A stretch of 64,000 nt of DNA. Source: Methanomicrobium antiquum (GTDB lineage: Archaea > Halobacteriota > Methanomicrobia > Methanomicrobiales > Methanomicrobiaceae). Every line of letters starts with the position of its first letter. Within the stretch, counting starts at the first letter, position 1. The position numbers and the translations under genes are program-made. Below the pieces are notes generated by a model. The model made no database searches. It was not told the origin of the DNA and saw only the letters and a list, made by a program, of their open reading frames with translations. The stretch covers positions 558,001-622,000 of the forward strand of contig NZ_CP091092.1 in assembly GCF_029633915.1 (NCBI RefSeq), in the 5' to 3' direction. Below are positions 8,297-17,157 of the stretch, one piece after another.

Positions 8297-9541
8297 GTGT
8301 ATGAAAATGAAAATCTCTCAAAAAAAACACTATTCGCAGTTTTATTAGTTATTGCCATATTTTTAATCTTTATAATTTTTAGTCATATTACAAACAGAGA
8401 CATAGAAGATCTACCTGTTAATGATATATCTCTGGCCAATAATCTTACTCCTCCTTGGCAATTTAATAGCCAGCAAATATCTTATCCTAATTATCTTGCA
8501 ATGAGTGACAGCGGTGAAAATATTGTTGTATCCGGTTCCAGCACTATATATTCTTTTAACGTGGGTGAAGGTACAATTTTAAATTTCAGCGATCAGCAGT
8601 CCCAAATAGAATGGTCCAGAATAGAATGTATTGATGTAAGTTCCTGCGAAAAAAGAGCGGTTATCGGTTCATTTATGACGGAGGGTAATCAGGATCGTGG
8701 AATTGTCAGCTGCTTTGACGAGGATGGTACACTTCTCTGGGAATATATGACAGGGGGCCCTGTTAGTTGTATAAAAATCAGCTCTGACGGGGGATATATT
8801 GTAGCCGGAACCGATTCTGGATCATCAGGAATATCAAAGATAATGCTATTTAATTCAAATGGTTCGCTCCTTTGGGAAGTAGGTACATCTCCAACATGCT
8901 GTGATGTTATTAGTGTAGATATAAGCCAGAATGGAGAATATGTCGCCGCCGGAACTGATTATAATAAGATATACCTTTTCTTCAAAAATGGAACTGAAAT
9001 TCTAGATTACACAACTTATGGGCCCAGTGATACTGCATATTATCAGTATTGGTATGAAGGCAATCCGGGTCAATATGTTGCCCTTAGCGATGACGGCAGA
9101 TACCTTGCCGCAGGTTCGCTGGATTGTTACGTCTACCTGTTCAGCAATAACGGGACACGTCTCTGGAGATACAAGGGAGAAAGACCATTCTGTGTAACTG
9201 ATATAACTTCCGACGGTTCCCGTATCGTCTCGGTATCAGATACAGGTACGATCTTTTTATTCAACCGGACTGGTTATCTTCTATGGAGCTATGATACGGG
9301 GAGCATTATCAGGAGCATCAAAACAGATTCATCGGGAGATCTGATCGTTGCAGGATCCAACAGTTCGGAAATATACTGCCTGAATGGATCAGGCAACCTT
9401 ATCGGGAACTACACTACCAAAGGCGGAGTTACGGATGTTGAGGTGAGTACAGACGGTTCTTACATTTCAGCCGTAAGCGAAGGAGGAGTTCTTTATTTCT
9501 TTGGCAGGGGCGACCTTTGCAACAGGGATGTGGTAGTTTAG
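8297..9541 (+). CDS. Membrane-anchored PQQ/WD40-type beta-propeller protein
   Basis: A 414-residue protein with one N-terminal membrane anchor (residues about 12-30) followed by seven or so repeated blades of the form S-x-D-G-x-Y-I/L-A-A-G-S then I-Y-L-F-x-x-N-G-x-x-L-W, which is typical of PQQ-like/WD40 propellers. The C-terminal blade contains G-G-V-L-Y-F-F. The annotated start is the GTG at 8297. A tempting alternative is the ATG at 8301 (M-K-M-K-I-S-Q-K-K), which runs out of frame at an 8-A run (8320-8327). One more A would join it to the propeller frame, so the natural start may be shifted. No enzyme motif; probably extracellular binding or scaffolding. Confidence 0.75.
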   Translation: MYENENLSKKTLFAVLLVIAIFLIFIIFSHITNRDIEDLPVNDISLANNLTPPWQFNSQQISYPNYLAMSDSGENIVVSGSSTIYSFNVGEGTILNFSDQQSQIEWSRIECIDVSSCEKRAVIGSFMTEGNQDRGIVSCFDEDGTLLWEYMTGGPVSCIKISSDGGYIVAGTDSGSSGISKIMLFNSNGSLLWEVGTSPTCCDVISVDISQNGEYVAAGTDYNKIYLFFKNGTEILDYTTYGPSDTAYYQYWYEGNPGQYVALSDDGRYLAAGSLDCYVYLFSNNGTRLWRYKGERPFCVTDITSDGSRIVSVSDTGTIFLFNRTGYLLWSYDTGSIIRSIKTDSSGDLIVAGSNSSEIYCLNGSGNLIGNYTTKGGVTDVEVSTDGSYISAVSEGGVLYFFGRGDLCNRDVVV

Positions 9542-9633
9542 ATGAATGCTGTATCTTCTCTCTCTAAATTGTATTTTCTGGATTGTTTTATTATTTCGAC
9601 TGCAAAATTTTCCATTTACGAAGGGGATCTTCG

Positions 9634-10209
9634 GTGAAATTAAAACAAAGAATAAAAGAAAAGTCATTCCTTGCAATCATCATAGCTGTTGCTATAATGC
9701 TGATCTTTTGTATTGTCTTATTCATGTCCGGATTTTTCCAGGAAAATGAAAATTATGAAAATAAAGAGGTAGAAAATATGACACTTGAAGATCTACCTGA
9801 AGAAGTACAGAAAGAAATTGAGAACTTAAAATTTCCACCGAGAAATTTCAGTATAAGCAAATATGAGATAGAATCCAAAAATAAGCAGATCATTGTCTAT
9901 GTCTTCAATATAAGAGATGAAGGAGAGGTAAACAGTCTCCAGAGCCTGCAGGTAGGTGAATGGAGCTTTAAATTTATTCATGATATTGGATATGAAGAGG
10001 AGATGGATATGGCAGCAGAATATTTTGAGGAAATGAAAAAAAATCATCCCGAGTTGAAAATCGCAGGCTTTGGCATTTCATCAAAGGAATTAGAAATGTG
10101 GGTTTATAACCGGACAACAGAAAATCAGGCACTTGACGGTAAAGATATCCTCAACAGGACAATTCATGTATATGTATGTTCAACTCCACCTCCGAAAGAA
10201 AAGAGATGA
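9634..10209 (+). CDS. Small membrane-anchored extracellular protein, unrecognised
   Basis: A 191-residue protein. The GTG at 9634 is chosen because it follows a GGGGAT ribosome-binding-like sequence and sits five codons before the hydrophobic anchor (residues about 11-33); an upstream ATG at 9583 would put 17 extra residues in front. The exposed part is rich in Glu and Lys and contains E-D-L-P-E-E-V-Q-K-E-I-E. No family was recognised. It lies 92 bases downstream of the propeller gene and converges with the nitrogenase-like operon. Confidence 0.65.
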   Translation: MKLKQRIKEKSFLAIIIAVAIMLIFCIVLFMSGFFQENENYENKEVENMTLEDLPEEVQKEIENLKFPPRNFSISKYEIESKNKQIIVYVFNIRDEGEVNSLQSLQVGEWSFKFIHDIGYEEEMDMAAEYFEEMKKNHPELKIAGFGISSKELEMWVYNRTTENQALDGKDILNRTIHVYVCSTPPPKEKR

Positions 10210-10264
10210 TGAATGTATATTTGTCTTTTTTTGAGAGATAATGCAATAATTCCAGCTGATTTAT

Positions 10265-11551
10265 TTATTCCCGAAAATCCTTAACAGCATCAAAGATATA
10301 TTCCAAAATCCACAGGGCACCATCTCCGCCCAAAAATGTTTTTTCTTTGAAATAAATATCGCTGTTTGTTCTGTTGAAAAATTCAACCGATATTTTGCAT
10401 CTGCCTGAAAGACAGAGATCTTTTCCTGTCAGACCTTCACCAAAATAAAATTGCGGCTTTTTATCATATGGATCAGAATTAAAGGCTTCTGCAAAGTTAT
10501 TTGCATAAAGATATTCTTTCAGCCTTTTTGTTGTTTCAAAATCATCTTCGCCTGGCATTACTTCTACAGATACCGGAATCATTCCGAGATATTCGGAAAG
10601 CCAGACTGTCAGGGAAAGAGCAAATGAAGAATCACAGCGAACCGCAAATGTAGCACCCTTCGGATACCCTGCCTCATGGAAATAACGTGAAATTTTATGG
10701 AAAGCAAGTGTTCTTTTCTTTCTTATCTCCTCAAGAGCAGGTGTGGGATCACATCCCGTTTTATCTGCCACCTCTTTAATCCATATTTCTGTTGAAGTAA
10801 ATCCGACAGGTGCGCCGCAATCAGAACAGAATACAGGTATGCCAAACTCTGATTCATAAAATTCCGCAGTTTTTTTGCAGTATTCAGGGAATACGGCTAT
10901 GTTGTAGGATGCTGTTGTTGACTCACGTATCTCAGATACTGATGACCCTGCACCCGGGACACAAACAACGTAAAGACCCATAAGTTCGCAGATATGCTTT
11001 ATTTCAGCGACATTCCCCTGCCAGTATTTCTGGGATATTGAAAATCCCAAAAGATTCACTCGCTTTTTTAATTTAGGAAGACTGTTTAAGCACAGCCATT
11101 TTAGAACTTCTGCTATTGTAGAGTCAAAACCTTCATGAAAGGGTTTTGAATATCCACAGCTTTCAAAAGCCATGCAGATATTATCAAGACCGGCTCCGGC
11201 AAGGAAGCGGTTTAAGTCATCACCGATAAGCGATGCACCGGGAGAGTTTATAACTGCAAGAAAAGCATCTCCTTTCTTTGCAATAAGAGGAAGTATTTCT
11301 TCAAGCTTCTGTGTTGAGCCGTTTATATAATCATCACTTTCAAGATATGTACAGGGTATTCTTGACTGTCCGAAGAAGAAAGGCTCCTCAAAAGAACGTC
11401 TGTTAAGTGAATTCTCCCTTGGGAAATGCTTGTCTGAAAAATAAGCAGGATTTCCCCGGCATCCGTTAGGCCCGTTCATTACAGCACGTGCATCAGAAAT
11501 CCCCTCGATTGCAAGCAATGTACCTATAAATCCGTCAGGATCTGAATTCAT
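10265..11551 (-). CDS. NifK/NifE-like component 1 subunit of a nitrogenase-like reductase
   Basis: A 428-residue protein of the nitrogenase component 1 superfamily. Visible landmarks are G-P-N-G-C-R-G-N (Cys31), R-I-P-C-T-Y (Cys67) followed by Y-I-N-G-S-T-Q-K-L, which replaces the usual F-G-G-x-x-K-L, and I-N-S-P-G-A-S-L-I-G-D-D, where the third cluster-type Cys of the family is absent. The start overlaps the stop of the fused NifH-NifD-like gene by four bases (ATGA), so the two are coupled and probably form a heteromeric complex. Standard F430 synthesis (CfbCD) uses a homodimeric D subunit and has no K partner, so this is a different enzyme. The substrate is unknown. It is the last gene of the operon with a FecBCD-type importer. 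Confidence 0.8.
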   Translation of the reverse strand: MNSDPDGFIGTLLAIEGISDARAVMNGPNGCRGNPAYFSDKHFPRENSLNRRSFEEPFFFGQSRIPCTYLESDDYINGSTQKLEEILPLIAKKGDAFLAVINSPGASLIGDDLNRFLAGAGLDNICMAFESCGYSKPFHEGFDSTIAEVLKWLCLNSLPKLKKRVNLLGFSISQKYWQGNVAEIKHICELMGLYVVCVPGAGSSVSEIRESTTASYNIAVFPEYCKKTAEFYESEFGIPVFCSDCGAPVGFTSTEIWIKEVADKTGCDPTPALEEIRKKRTLAFHKISRYFHEAGYPKGATFAVRCDSSFALSLTVWLSEYLGMIPVSVEVMPGEDDFETTKRLKEYLYANNFAEAFNSDPYDKKPQFYFGEGLTGKDLCLSGRCKISVEFFNRTNSDIYFKEKTFLGGDGALWILEYIFDAVKDFRE

Positions 11552-13725
11552 ATAATTCCCTCCCCGTCACGTTTCCATCCTTCAGAAAGCGGATAGCTTA
11601 TTAATTTGGTCCATCTTTCTGCATGCGCAAGGGCGGCAGAAAAGCCAAATCCCGGACAGTACGGAATGCCTGCACTTTTTACCTTATCAGAAGACTTAAG
11701 CGACGGATAGGTATGCAGAATAAAGTCAGGATTTAATATTTTGATATCATCTGAACGCATCTCAACTGAATAATTTTTTTCAACAGGAAACGGATGACTA
11801 CGGCACGATGGAAGCTCTTCTGAAAAAGGGGAGTATGTAAGTCCGACTTTTAAGATATTCATCCCAAGATCCGATGCAATATCAAATATCCAGTCAACTG
11901 ATTTTGGATACGTTGATATAAGCACATTTTTTCCTTTCAAAACCGGTTTTAATGCATCCACTCTTTTCTGATATTCCTTCTCCTCTTCAGCGATAACTCT
12001 TAAAGCCACATCCTGTCTTTCAAATATTTCCGCAATGGATAATAGCCATTCTTTTGTCTCTCTAAAGCCTGTTGGAAGAGTTTTTTCAAAAAAGGGAACA
12101 TCTGATACTGAAGATATGATTTTTTGTATGTTTTCGGACGTTTCATCTGAATATGCCGGCAGATTTAAAGCAGCCTCATTAAATTTCCTTATTGAATCCA
12201 TATTACTTCTGATAAGAAAACGGCAGTTGACTGAAATATCAAGTTTATTTAGAAGATCTTTTACGGCCTGAATATTATTATCCGCGTTTGAAGCAAGGTA
12301 TTTTTCAGCGATGATATTTACAGACCGGCTCTCCTTTTTACTTACTTCCTTGTTTATAAGGCAGGTTAAGGCCCTGTAAGCGTCCATTTCTCCCTGAGCA
12401 AAATCACCTGTCAGATTACCATCTGTTTCTATCGGAATGATACATATGTCCGGGTTTTTTTCACACACTGAGGAGATTACCTTTTTTATATTATCACCAA
12501 TTATTCCGGGAGGACATGCAGTGATAACAAATATTGTCTTAAATCCCTTATCAATAGAATCTTCAAGAGCATCCTCTAGTTTTTTCTCACCTCCGAATAT
12601 GAAATCATCGTCTGTCATATCTGTTGTTATCATTCGTTGTGGCATACCTCCTGAATACATGTCATTATAACGGGCGGTGGAAGACTGGCTTGTATCAAGC
12701 ATCTTTTCATAGATCATCAGTGCACAGCTTTTCGGGCAGTGCATAACCGTCATAGCATCGGTTATCTGTGCAGTTACAGAGACCGCACCGGCAAAAGCAC
12801 AACCTATGAGCGGCTTTTTGTTTTTGACAGAGTTTGAGATGCATTTTTTCTCCATAACTCTTATTTCTGAAAGCCTGAATTTATCCGCAGGAATTTTCTC
12901 ATTTCTCATCAGAACGGTGTTTTCGAGCTCTTCATCACTCAGCGGCAGTGCCGGATACAAAAAACCTCTTTCTGACTCCAGATTTTTCATATGCTCTGCA
13001 AGTTTGCAGAACAGTCCGGCCTCATCTGAATCAGGGTACTTCTCAATTAAAGTGCATCCGTCTTTTTCCGCATCCGCAAAGATCTCACTTCTAGGCACAC
13101 TTACAATAACCGGAAGTTTTACCGCTTTTGAAAATCTTGCCACACGCTCGTCCTCTTCCAAAAGTCCGCGTGCATTGTAAATTATTCCGGCAACCCTGTT
13201 CTTTGTTTCAGTAAACTGCCTGATTCCTCTGAGAATGTTGTTGGCTGCATAAATGGCCATAAATTCTCCGGATGTTACGATGTATATTGCATCGGCATAT
13301 TCGCGTCTTATGGGAACGCTGAATCCACCGCAGACAACATCTCCCAGGACATCATAAAGGGTTATATCAAAAAGCGATGATTTTATGCCAAGTTCTTCTA
13401 GAAGCTCAAATGTGCTGATAATCCCTCTGCCAGCACAGCCTACTCCGGGCTTAGGCCCTCCTGCCTCGACGCATGCGACATTTCCATAGCCCTTATAAAT
13501 AATATCCTCGGGATTCCTGTCAGCAGGGAGGATATCCCTGATATAATCCAGAGCGGTTACCGGTATTTTCCCTCCAAGAAGAAGCCTTGTTGAATCATGT
13601 TTGGGATCGCATCCTATTTGAAGAACGCTGTGACCATTCTTTGCGAATGCGGCAGATACATTTGCGGAGATTGTGGATTTTCCGATTCCTCCCTTGCCAT
13701 AGACAGCGATTTTAATTGAGATCAT
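11548..13725 (-). CDS. Fused NifH-NifD-like nitrogenase-superfamily protein
   Basis: One 725-residue frame. Residues 1-270 are a full NifH-like reductase: P-loop G-K-G-G-I-G-K-S-T at 10-18 and both [4Fe-4S] ligands at Cys97 (G-V-G-C-A-G-R-G) and Cys132 (D-V-V-C-G-G-F), the same numbers as in Azotobacter NifH, which supports the ATG at 13725 over a TTG at 13761. Residues about 290-725 are NifD-like: Cys309, H-C-P-K-S-C (330, 334), D-D-D-F-I-F-G-G-E-K-K-L at 371-383 and T-A-C-P-P-G-I-I-G-D at 402-411. By family, the H part should deliver electrons with ATP to a metallocluster on the D and K parts. Having H and D on one chain is unusual, because H normally docks reversibly. The start overlaps the ATPase gene by 14 bases. 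Reaction and substrate are not inferable. Confidence 0.85.
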   Translation of the reverse strand: MISIKIAVYGKGGIGKSTISANVSAAFAKNGHSVLQIGCDPKHDSTRLLLGGKIPVTALDYIRDILPADRNPEDIIYKGYGNVACVEAGGPKPGVGCAGRGIISTFELLEELGIKSSLFDITLYDVLGDVVCGGFSVPIRREYADAIYIVTSGEFMAIYAANNILRGIRQFTETKNRVAGIIYNARGLLEEDERVARFSKAVKLPVIVSVPRSEIFADAEKDGCTLIEKYPDSDEAGLFCKLAEHMKNLESERGFLYPALPLSDEELENTVLMRNEKIPADKFRLSEIRVMEKKCISNSVKNKKPLIGCAFAGAVSVTAQITDAMTVMHCPKSCALMIYEKMLDTSQSSTARYNDMYSGGMPQRMITTDMTDDDFIFGGEKKLEDALEDSIDKGFKTIFVITACPPGIIGDNIKKVISSVCEKNPDICIIPIETDGNLTGDFAQGEMDAYRALTCLINKEVSKKESRSVNIIAEKYLASNADNNIQAVKDLLNKLDISVNCRFLIRSNMDSIRKFNEAALNLPAYSDETSENIQKIISSVSDVPFFEKTLPTGFRETKEWLLSIAEIFERQDVALRVIAEEEKEYQKRVDALKPVLKGKNVLISTYPKSVDWIFDIASDLGMNILKVGLTYSPFSEELPSCRSHPFPVEKNYSVEMRSDDIKILNPDFILHTYPSLKSSDKVKSAGIPYCPGFGFSAALAHAERWTKLISYPLSEGWKRDGEGII

Positions 13726-14755
13726 CCCCTGTAGCAGGATATAAATGTGAGATATTTTCAACGAGTTTGCTTATGCTCTCGCACCTGTTCTCACCGCCCG
13801 TATGAGTCAGGAGCCATGCAGGTTTATCCCCGTTCTTTTCAAGAGTCAGGAAAATATCAGATTCGCCACCGTTTGCCGGAGTAAACCCAATCCGCTCAAG
13901 TGCACATAATGTCCAGATGCGTTCGACAGATTCAGCTCCTGTAAAGGTAAAAGTACCTTTTTTCTGTACAGGAATTGTAAATTCCCCCCTTATAGAATCA
14001 AAACTGACACCCTCAATCTCAAAAGCAGAGCCAAAAATTCCGGATAATATCAGATCTTCGGGAACACCTGAGATCATTTTGCCGTTTTTGTCAATTATCC
14101 AGAGCTGATCAGCACAGCGGATTGCCAGATTCAGATCATGGGTTGAGAGAAGAATCGACTTTCCTGTTTTTTGCGCCACATTTCTTAGAATACGCATTGT
14201 TTCAATCTTATGCGGCAGATCCAGAAAGGCTGTTGGCTCATCAAGAACCATCATCTCAGGCTCCTGTGCAAGTGCACGGGCAATCATTACTTTTTGCCGT
14301 TCCCCGTCACTCATTTCATGCATGAAGCGGCGGGTGAGATTTCCTGCACCAACCGACTTTAAAGCAGATGTCACAATCAGGTTGTCTGACTCTGAAAGTC
14401 TCCCTGCCCAGTTAGTATAGGGAAAGCGTCCAAGGGCCACAATATCATAAGCAGTGAGATAGCCTGCCGAAACAGGATTTGTAAGTACAACACTCAGTGT
14501 TTTTGCCTTCTCATCTGAACTATGATCTTCTATTCTTTTATTGCACAGCCAGACTTCCCCATCTATTGCCGGCTGAATTCCGGTAATAGTTCTGATAAGA
14601 GTGGATTTGCCTGAACCGTTAGGACCGATAAGGCATACCAGCTCTCCGCGGTTTAAGGTAAGATTCAGATTTTTTGAAATCTCTTTTGCAGCGGATTTCT
14701 GGCTATTGTATCCTATTGTCAGGTTTTTGCATACAAGAATGGGGCTTTGGTTCAT
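13712..14755 (-). CDS. FecE/BtuD-type ABC transporter ATPase
   Basis: A 347-residue ATPase. Walker A is G-P-N-G-S-G-K-S-T (near residue 45), the signature is M-S-D-G-E-R-Q-K-V-M, Walker B is M-M-V-L-D-E-P-T, and the H-loop is S-T-H-D-L. A tail of about 90 residues beyond the usual ~255-residue length is present (from about residue 245), as in some siderophore/B12 ATPases. The ATG at 14755 has GAGGGG upstream and overlaps the permease stop by ATGA; a longer frame to 14800 is not preferred. It powers the importer formed with the genes at 14752 and 15822, and its 3' end overlaps the nitrogenase-like gene. Confidence 0.9.
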   Translation of the reverse strand: MNQSPILVCKNLTIGYNSQKSAAKEISKNLNLTLNRGELVCLIGPNGSGKSTLIRTITGIQPAIDGEVWLCNKRIEDHSSDEKAKTLSVVLTNPVSAGYLTAYDIVALGRFPYTNWAGRLSESDNLIVTSALKSVGAGNLTRRFMHEMSDGERQKVMIARALAQEPEMMVLDEPTAFLDLPHKIETMRILRNVAQKTGKSILLSTHDLNLAIRCADQLWIIDKNGKMISGVPEDLILSGIFGSAFEIEGVSFDSIRGEFTIPVQKKGTFTFTGAESVERIWTLCALERIGFTPANGGESDIFLTLEKNGDKPAWLLTHTGGENRCESISKLVENISHLYPATGDDLN

Positions 14756-15825
14756 GTTGTAACCCCTCTTCCGAATTTGGTTCCCCTGACAATCACCCAT
14801 ATAACAACCGGTGCTCCGAAAAGGGCGGTTATTGCATTGAGAGGCAATACAATGTCTGTTCCAGGGAAATGCGAGATGATGTCAGTGCAAAGTGAGATAA
14901 TTCCTCCAACAATTATACACGCCGGAACAAGAATACGGTGATCTGCCGTTACAAAAAGGGCTCTGCATAAATGTGGAACAGCAATCCCTAAAAATCCGAC
15001 TGGTCCGCAGAAGGCAGTGACAGCTCCTGCCATTAGAGCTGTGTTTGCAATGATAATGGTTCTTGTTCGTTTGAAATTCATTCCCATACTTTCTGCATAT
15101 TGTTCTCCTAGTAACAATGCGTTTAGAGATTTTACTGAACATAACGAAATCAAAAAACCTGCCATAAGAAGTACTGTCATCACAGGGATTTGTCCCCAGG
15201 TAACACCTGAAAAACTGCCAAATGTCCATGCGGTATAGGAATGCATGCTTGATTCGTCTGAAAATTGCAACAAAATTGTTACGAGGGCACTGCTAATGTA
15301 TGCAACCATTATTCCAAGAATCAATATTGTGATGTTACTTTGAATTTTTGATGAAATTGCAAGAATCAGTGCCAGAACTGCAAAAGATCCACAAATTGCG
15401 GCAACAGAGATGCTTAAATCACCAATGAAACCGAATGTCTGAAATATTACACCAACGCCTGCCGCTCCTGCAGAGAGCATGACAAGAGCAACACCAAGAC
15501 TTGCACCTGAGCTTATACCCAGAATGTATGGATCTGCAAGTGGATTTCTAAAAAAAGTTTGCATTAAAAGACCTGCAAGAGCAAGAGCTCCGCCTGCAAA
15601 TATTGCAGTAATAGCTTTTGGAAGTCTCCAGGCCCAGAAGATGTTTTGCCATGTTTCTTTGACTTCTCCTCCTGTGATTATGTTAAAAAAAGCATCTAAT
15701 GGTATGTTTACTGATCCTGTTAAAAGATCCAGCGTGAAAAGCAATATCAGAACTCCGAAAATCAGCGGAATTAAAAGAATAGTTCTCTTAAAGCTGTCGC
15801 CGGTTTCATCAGCAGAAAGATTCAT
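14752..15825 (-). CDS. FecCD/BtuC-type ABC transporter permease
   Basis: A 357-residue polytopic protein of the FecCD family. It shows the characteristic R-L-P-K-A-I-T-A-I-F-A-G-G-A-L-A segment (residues about 65-80), F-R-N-P-L-A-D-P-Y-I-L-G-I-S-S-G-A and a later G-F-L-G-I-A-V-P-H-L-C-R segment, with about ten membrane spans. This family imports iron-siderophores, haem and cobalamin. Four-base overlaps at both ends (15822-15825 and 14752-14755) place it in a tightly coupled operon with the binding protein and ATPase. The substrate cannot be told from the sequence. Confidence 0.92.
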   Translation of the reverse strand: MNLSADETGDSFKRTILLIPLIFGVLILLFTLDLLTGSVNIPLDAFFNIITGGEVKETWQNIFWAWRLPKAITAIFAGGALALAGLLMQTFFRNPLADPYILGISSGASLGVALVMLSAGAAGVGVIFQTFGFIGDLSISVAAICGSFAVLALILAISSKIQSNITILILGIMVAYISSALVTILLQFSDESSMHSYTAWTFGSFSGVTWGQIPVMTVLLMAGFLISLCSVKSLNALLLGEQYAESMGMNFKRTRTIIIANTALMAGAVTAFCGPVGFLGIAVPHLCRALFVTADHRILVPACIIVGGIISLCTDIISHFPGTDIVLPLNAITALFGAPVVIWVIVRGTKFGRGVTT

Positions 15826-17072
15826 TTAAATCCTCCTGAATTGTTGTCTGCAAGATTTTTGTAATAATAAAGATTATGTCTGTCAAGAAGTCCCGGATGA
15901 AGTATTTCTACAAGATCGGCAAGTATTACGTCAGGATTTAATATTGCGGACTGCCAGTAATCATTACCTCCAAAATCGTTTACTCTTGCATTATAATTAT
16001 AAACATTTCCTGATTTTAATGCTTTAAATTTTGAATAACGGGAATCCATTGCTAAAATATCTTCAATCGAATTGCCTGATCCGGTATTCAGCCAGAAATC
16101 CGCATCATATGCTTTTTCATATATGGATTCAAAATCAAGTGAAATACTTCCTGTTTCAGGCCCTTTTGTGATAATATAATCTCCACCGGCATCTCTGAAT
16201 AATTTTGCAACATAGCTTTCACCGCCTGGTGCATACCATGTACCCTGATAGTCAATTCCGGCAAAAACAGTTGGTTTGTCTGAAATATCTCTTGTTATAT
16301 TGCTAATATGAGTGTAATTATTTTTAATTATCTCAAAGACCTCATTTGCAGTTTCTTCTTTGTTATAAAAATATGCAAAAAATTTTATCCATTCAGCACG
16401 CCCAAGAGGAGTGTTTTCCATCCAGTCAGAAACTATTGCAGGCCTTAGACCTGCTTCTTCGAGTTTACCCCGATTGTCATATTCATCTGTATTACTTGCA
16501 GAACAAAATACTATTTCCGGCTCTAATTCAATCATCTGTTCAATTTTAAGTTGACTTTCCATTGAAAGAGCACCACTTCCGATTTCAGCAAGTGAGCCAT
16601 TTTGAAAGCGCTTTTGAAAATCTTCATCAAAAATTAAATTAATTCCATTGTGTCCTTTAATTGAGGATATTTCTCCTAATTCTTTTATATGTGGGAGTTG
16701 TGTTGTAGAAAGTGTAATTACTGATTCAACCGGGATTGAGACTACTTTGTAATTATCATATCCTTGGGGAATTTCTTCTCCTTTTTGAACAAGGATATAT
16801 TTCAAATCTTTTGCTGTTCTGTCCCAGGGATCTTTTATAGTAACAACTTTGTAGGTATTGTGGTATTCAACAGAGTAGCCTTTGGCATATTCCGGATATG
16901 CCTTGTCTGTGAAAAGATCTTTTGCATCCGGGTTTTCTTCAGGGATTTTTACATTCGAATGACTTTCTTCTGTATTATCAGCAAAAGCAGCAATTCCTGC
17001 TGTAAAAATGACAGCAAGTATCAACACAGCCAAAACAATGTATATTGATTTTATTTTGTATTTCTTAAACAT
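15822..17072 (-). CDS. FecB-like substrate-binding protein of importer A
   Basis: A 416-residue exported protein. Residues about 12-32 are a hydrophobic export/anchor segment ending near A-A-F-A-D. The rest resembles class III (FecB/BtuF) binding proteins: an N-lobe with the I-P-V-E-S-V-I-T-L-S strand, an E-P-E-I-V-F-C strand, a P-T-V-F-A-G-I-D-Y-Q-G strand in the second lobe, and a C-terminal N-P-D-V-I-L-A-D-L-V-E-I-L. It probably captures the ligand outside the membrane. The ATG at 17072 follows a weak GGAAGTGA; a GTG at 17081 is in frame. It is the first gene of the importer/nitrogenase-like operon, 85 bases after the CbiZ gene. Confidence 0.88.
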   Translation of the reverse strand: MFKKYKIKSIYIVLAVLILAVIFTAGIAAFADNTEESHSNVKIPEENPDAKDLFTDKAYPEYAKGYSVEYHNTYKVVTIKDPWDRTAKDLKYILVQKGEEIPQGYDNYKVVSIPVESVITLSTTQLPHIKELGEISSIKGHNGINLIFDEDFQKRFQNGSLAEIGSGALSMESQLKIEQMIELEPEIVFCSASNTDEYDNRGKLEEAGLRPAIVSDWMENTPLGRAEWIKFFAYFYNKEETANEVFEIIKNNYTHISNITRDISDKPTVFAGIDYQGTWYAPGGESYVAKLFRDAGGDYIITKGPETGSISLDFESIYEKAYDADFWLNTGSGNSIEDILAMDSRYSKFKALKSGNVYNYNARVNDFGGNDYWQSAILNPDVILADLVEILHPGLLDRHNLYYYKNLADNNSGGFK

Positions 17073-17157
17073 AACACTCACTTCCGCTGTATTCTCTTTC
17101 CTTTATGCGACTGGTACTGAAACAAAAATGTAATGATTTTAGCCATAAACTAAATCC

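Noticed and set aside
10265-13725. Annotation as true nitrogenase (nifHDK)
   Set aside because: No nifE/N/B-type genes are nearby, the K-like subunit is short and lacks one cluster Cys, and H and D are fused. The context is tetrapyrrole and metal uptake.
11548-13725. Annotation as CfbC/CfbD of F430 synthesis
   Set aside because: CfbC and CfbD are separate proteins without a K partner. A standard cfb pair probably lies elsewhere in the genome, though this cannot be seen here.
13726-13761. Longer N-terminus for the fused NifH-NifD protein
   Set aside because: The ATG at 13725 gives Cys97 and Cys132 in the standard NifH numbering; the TTG at 13761 would add 12 unlike residues and lies further inside the ATPase gene.
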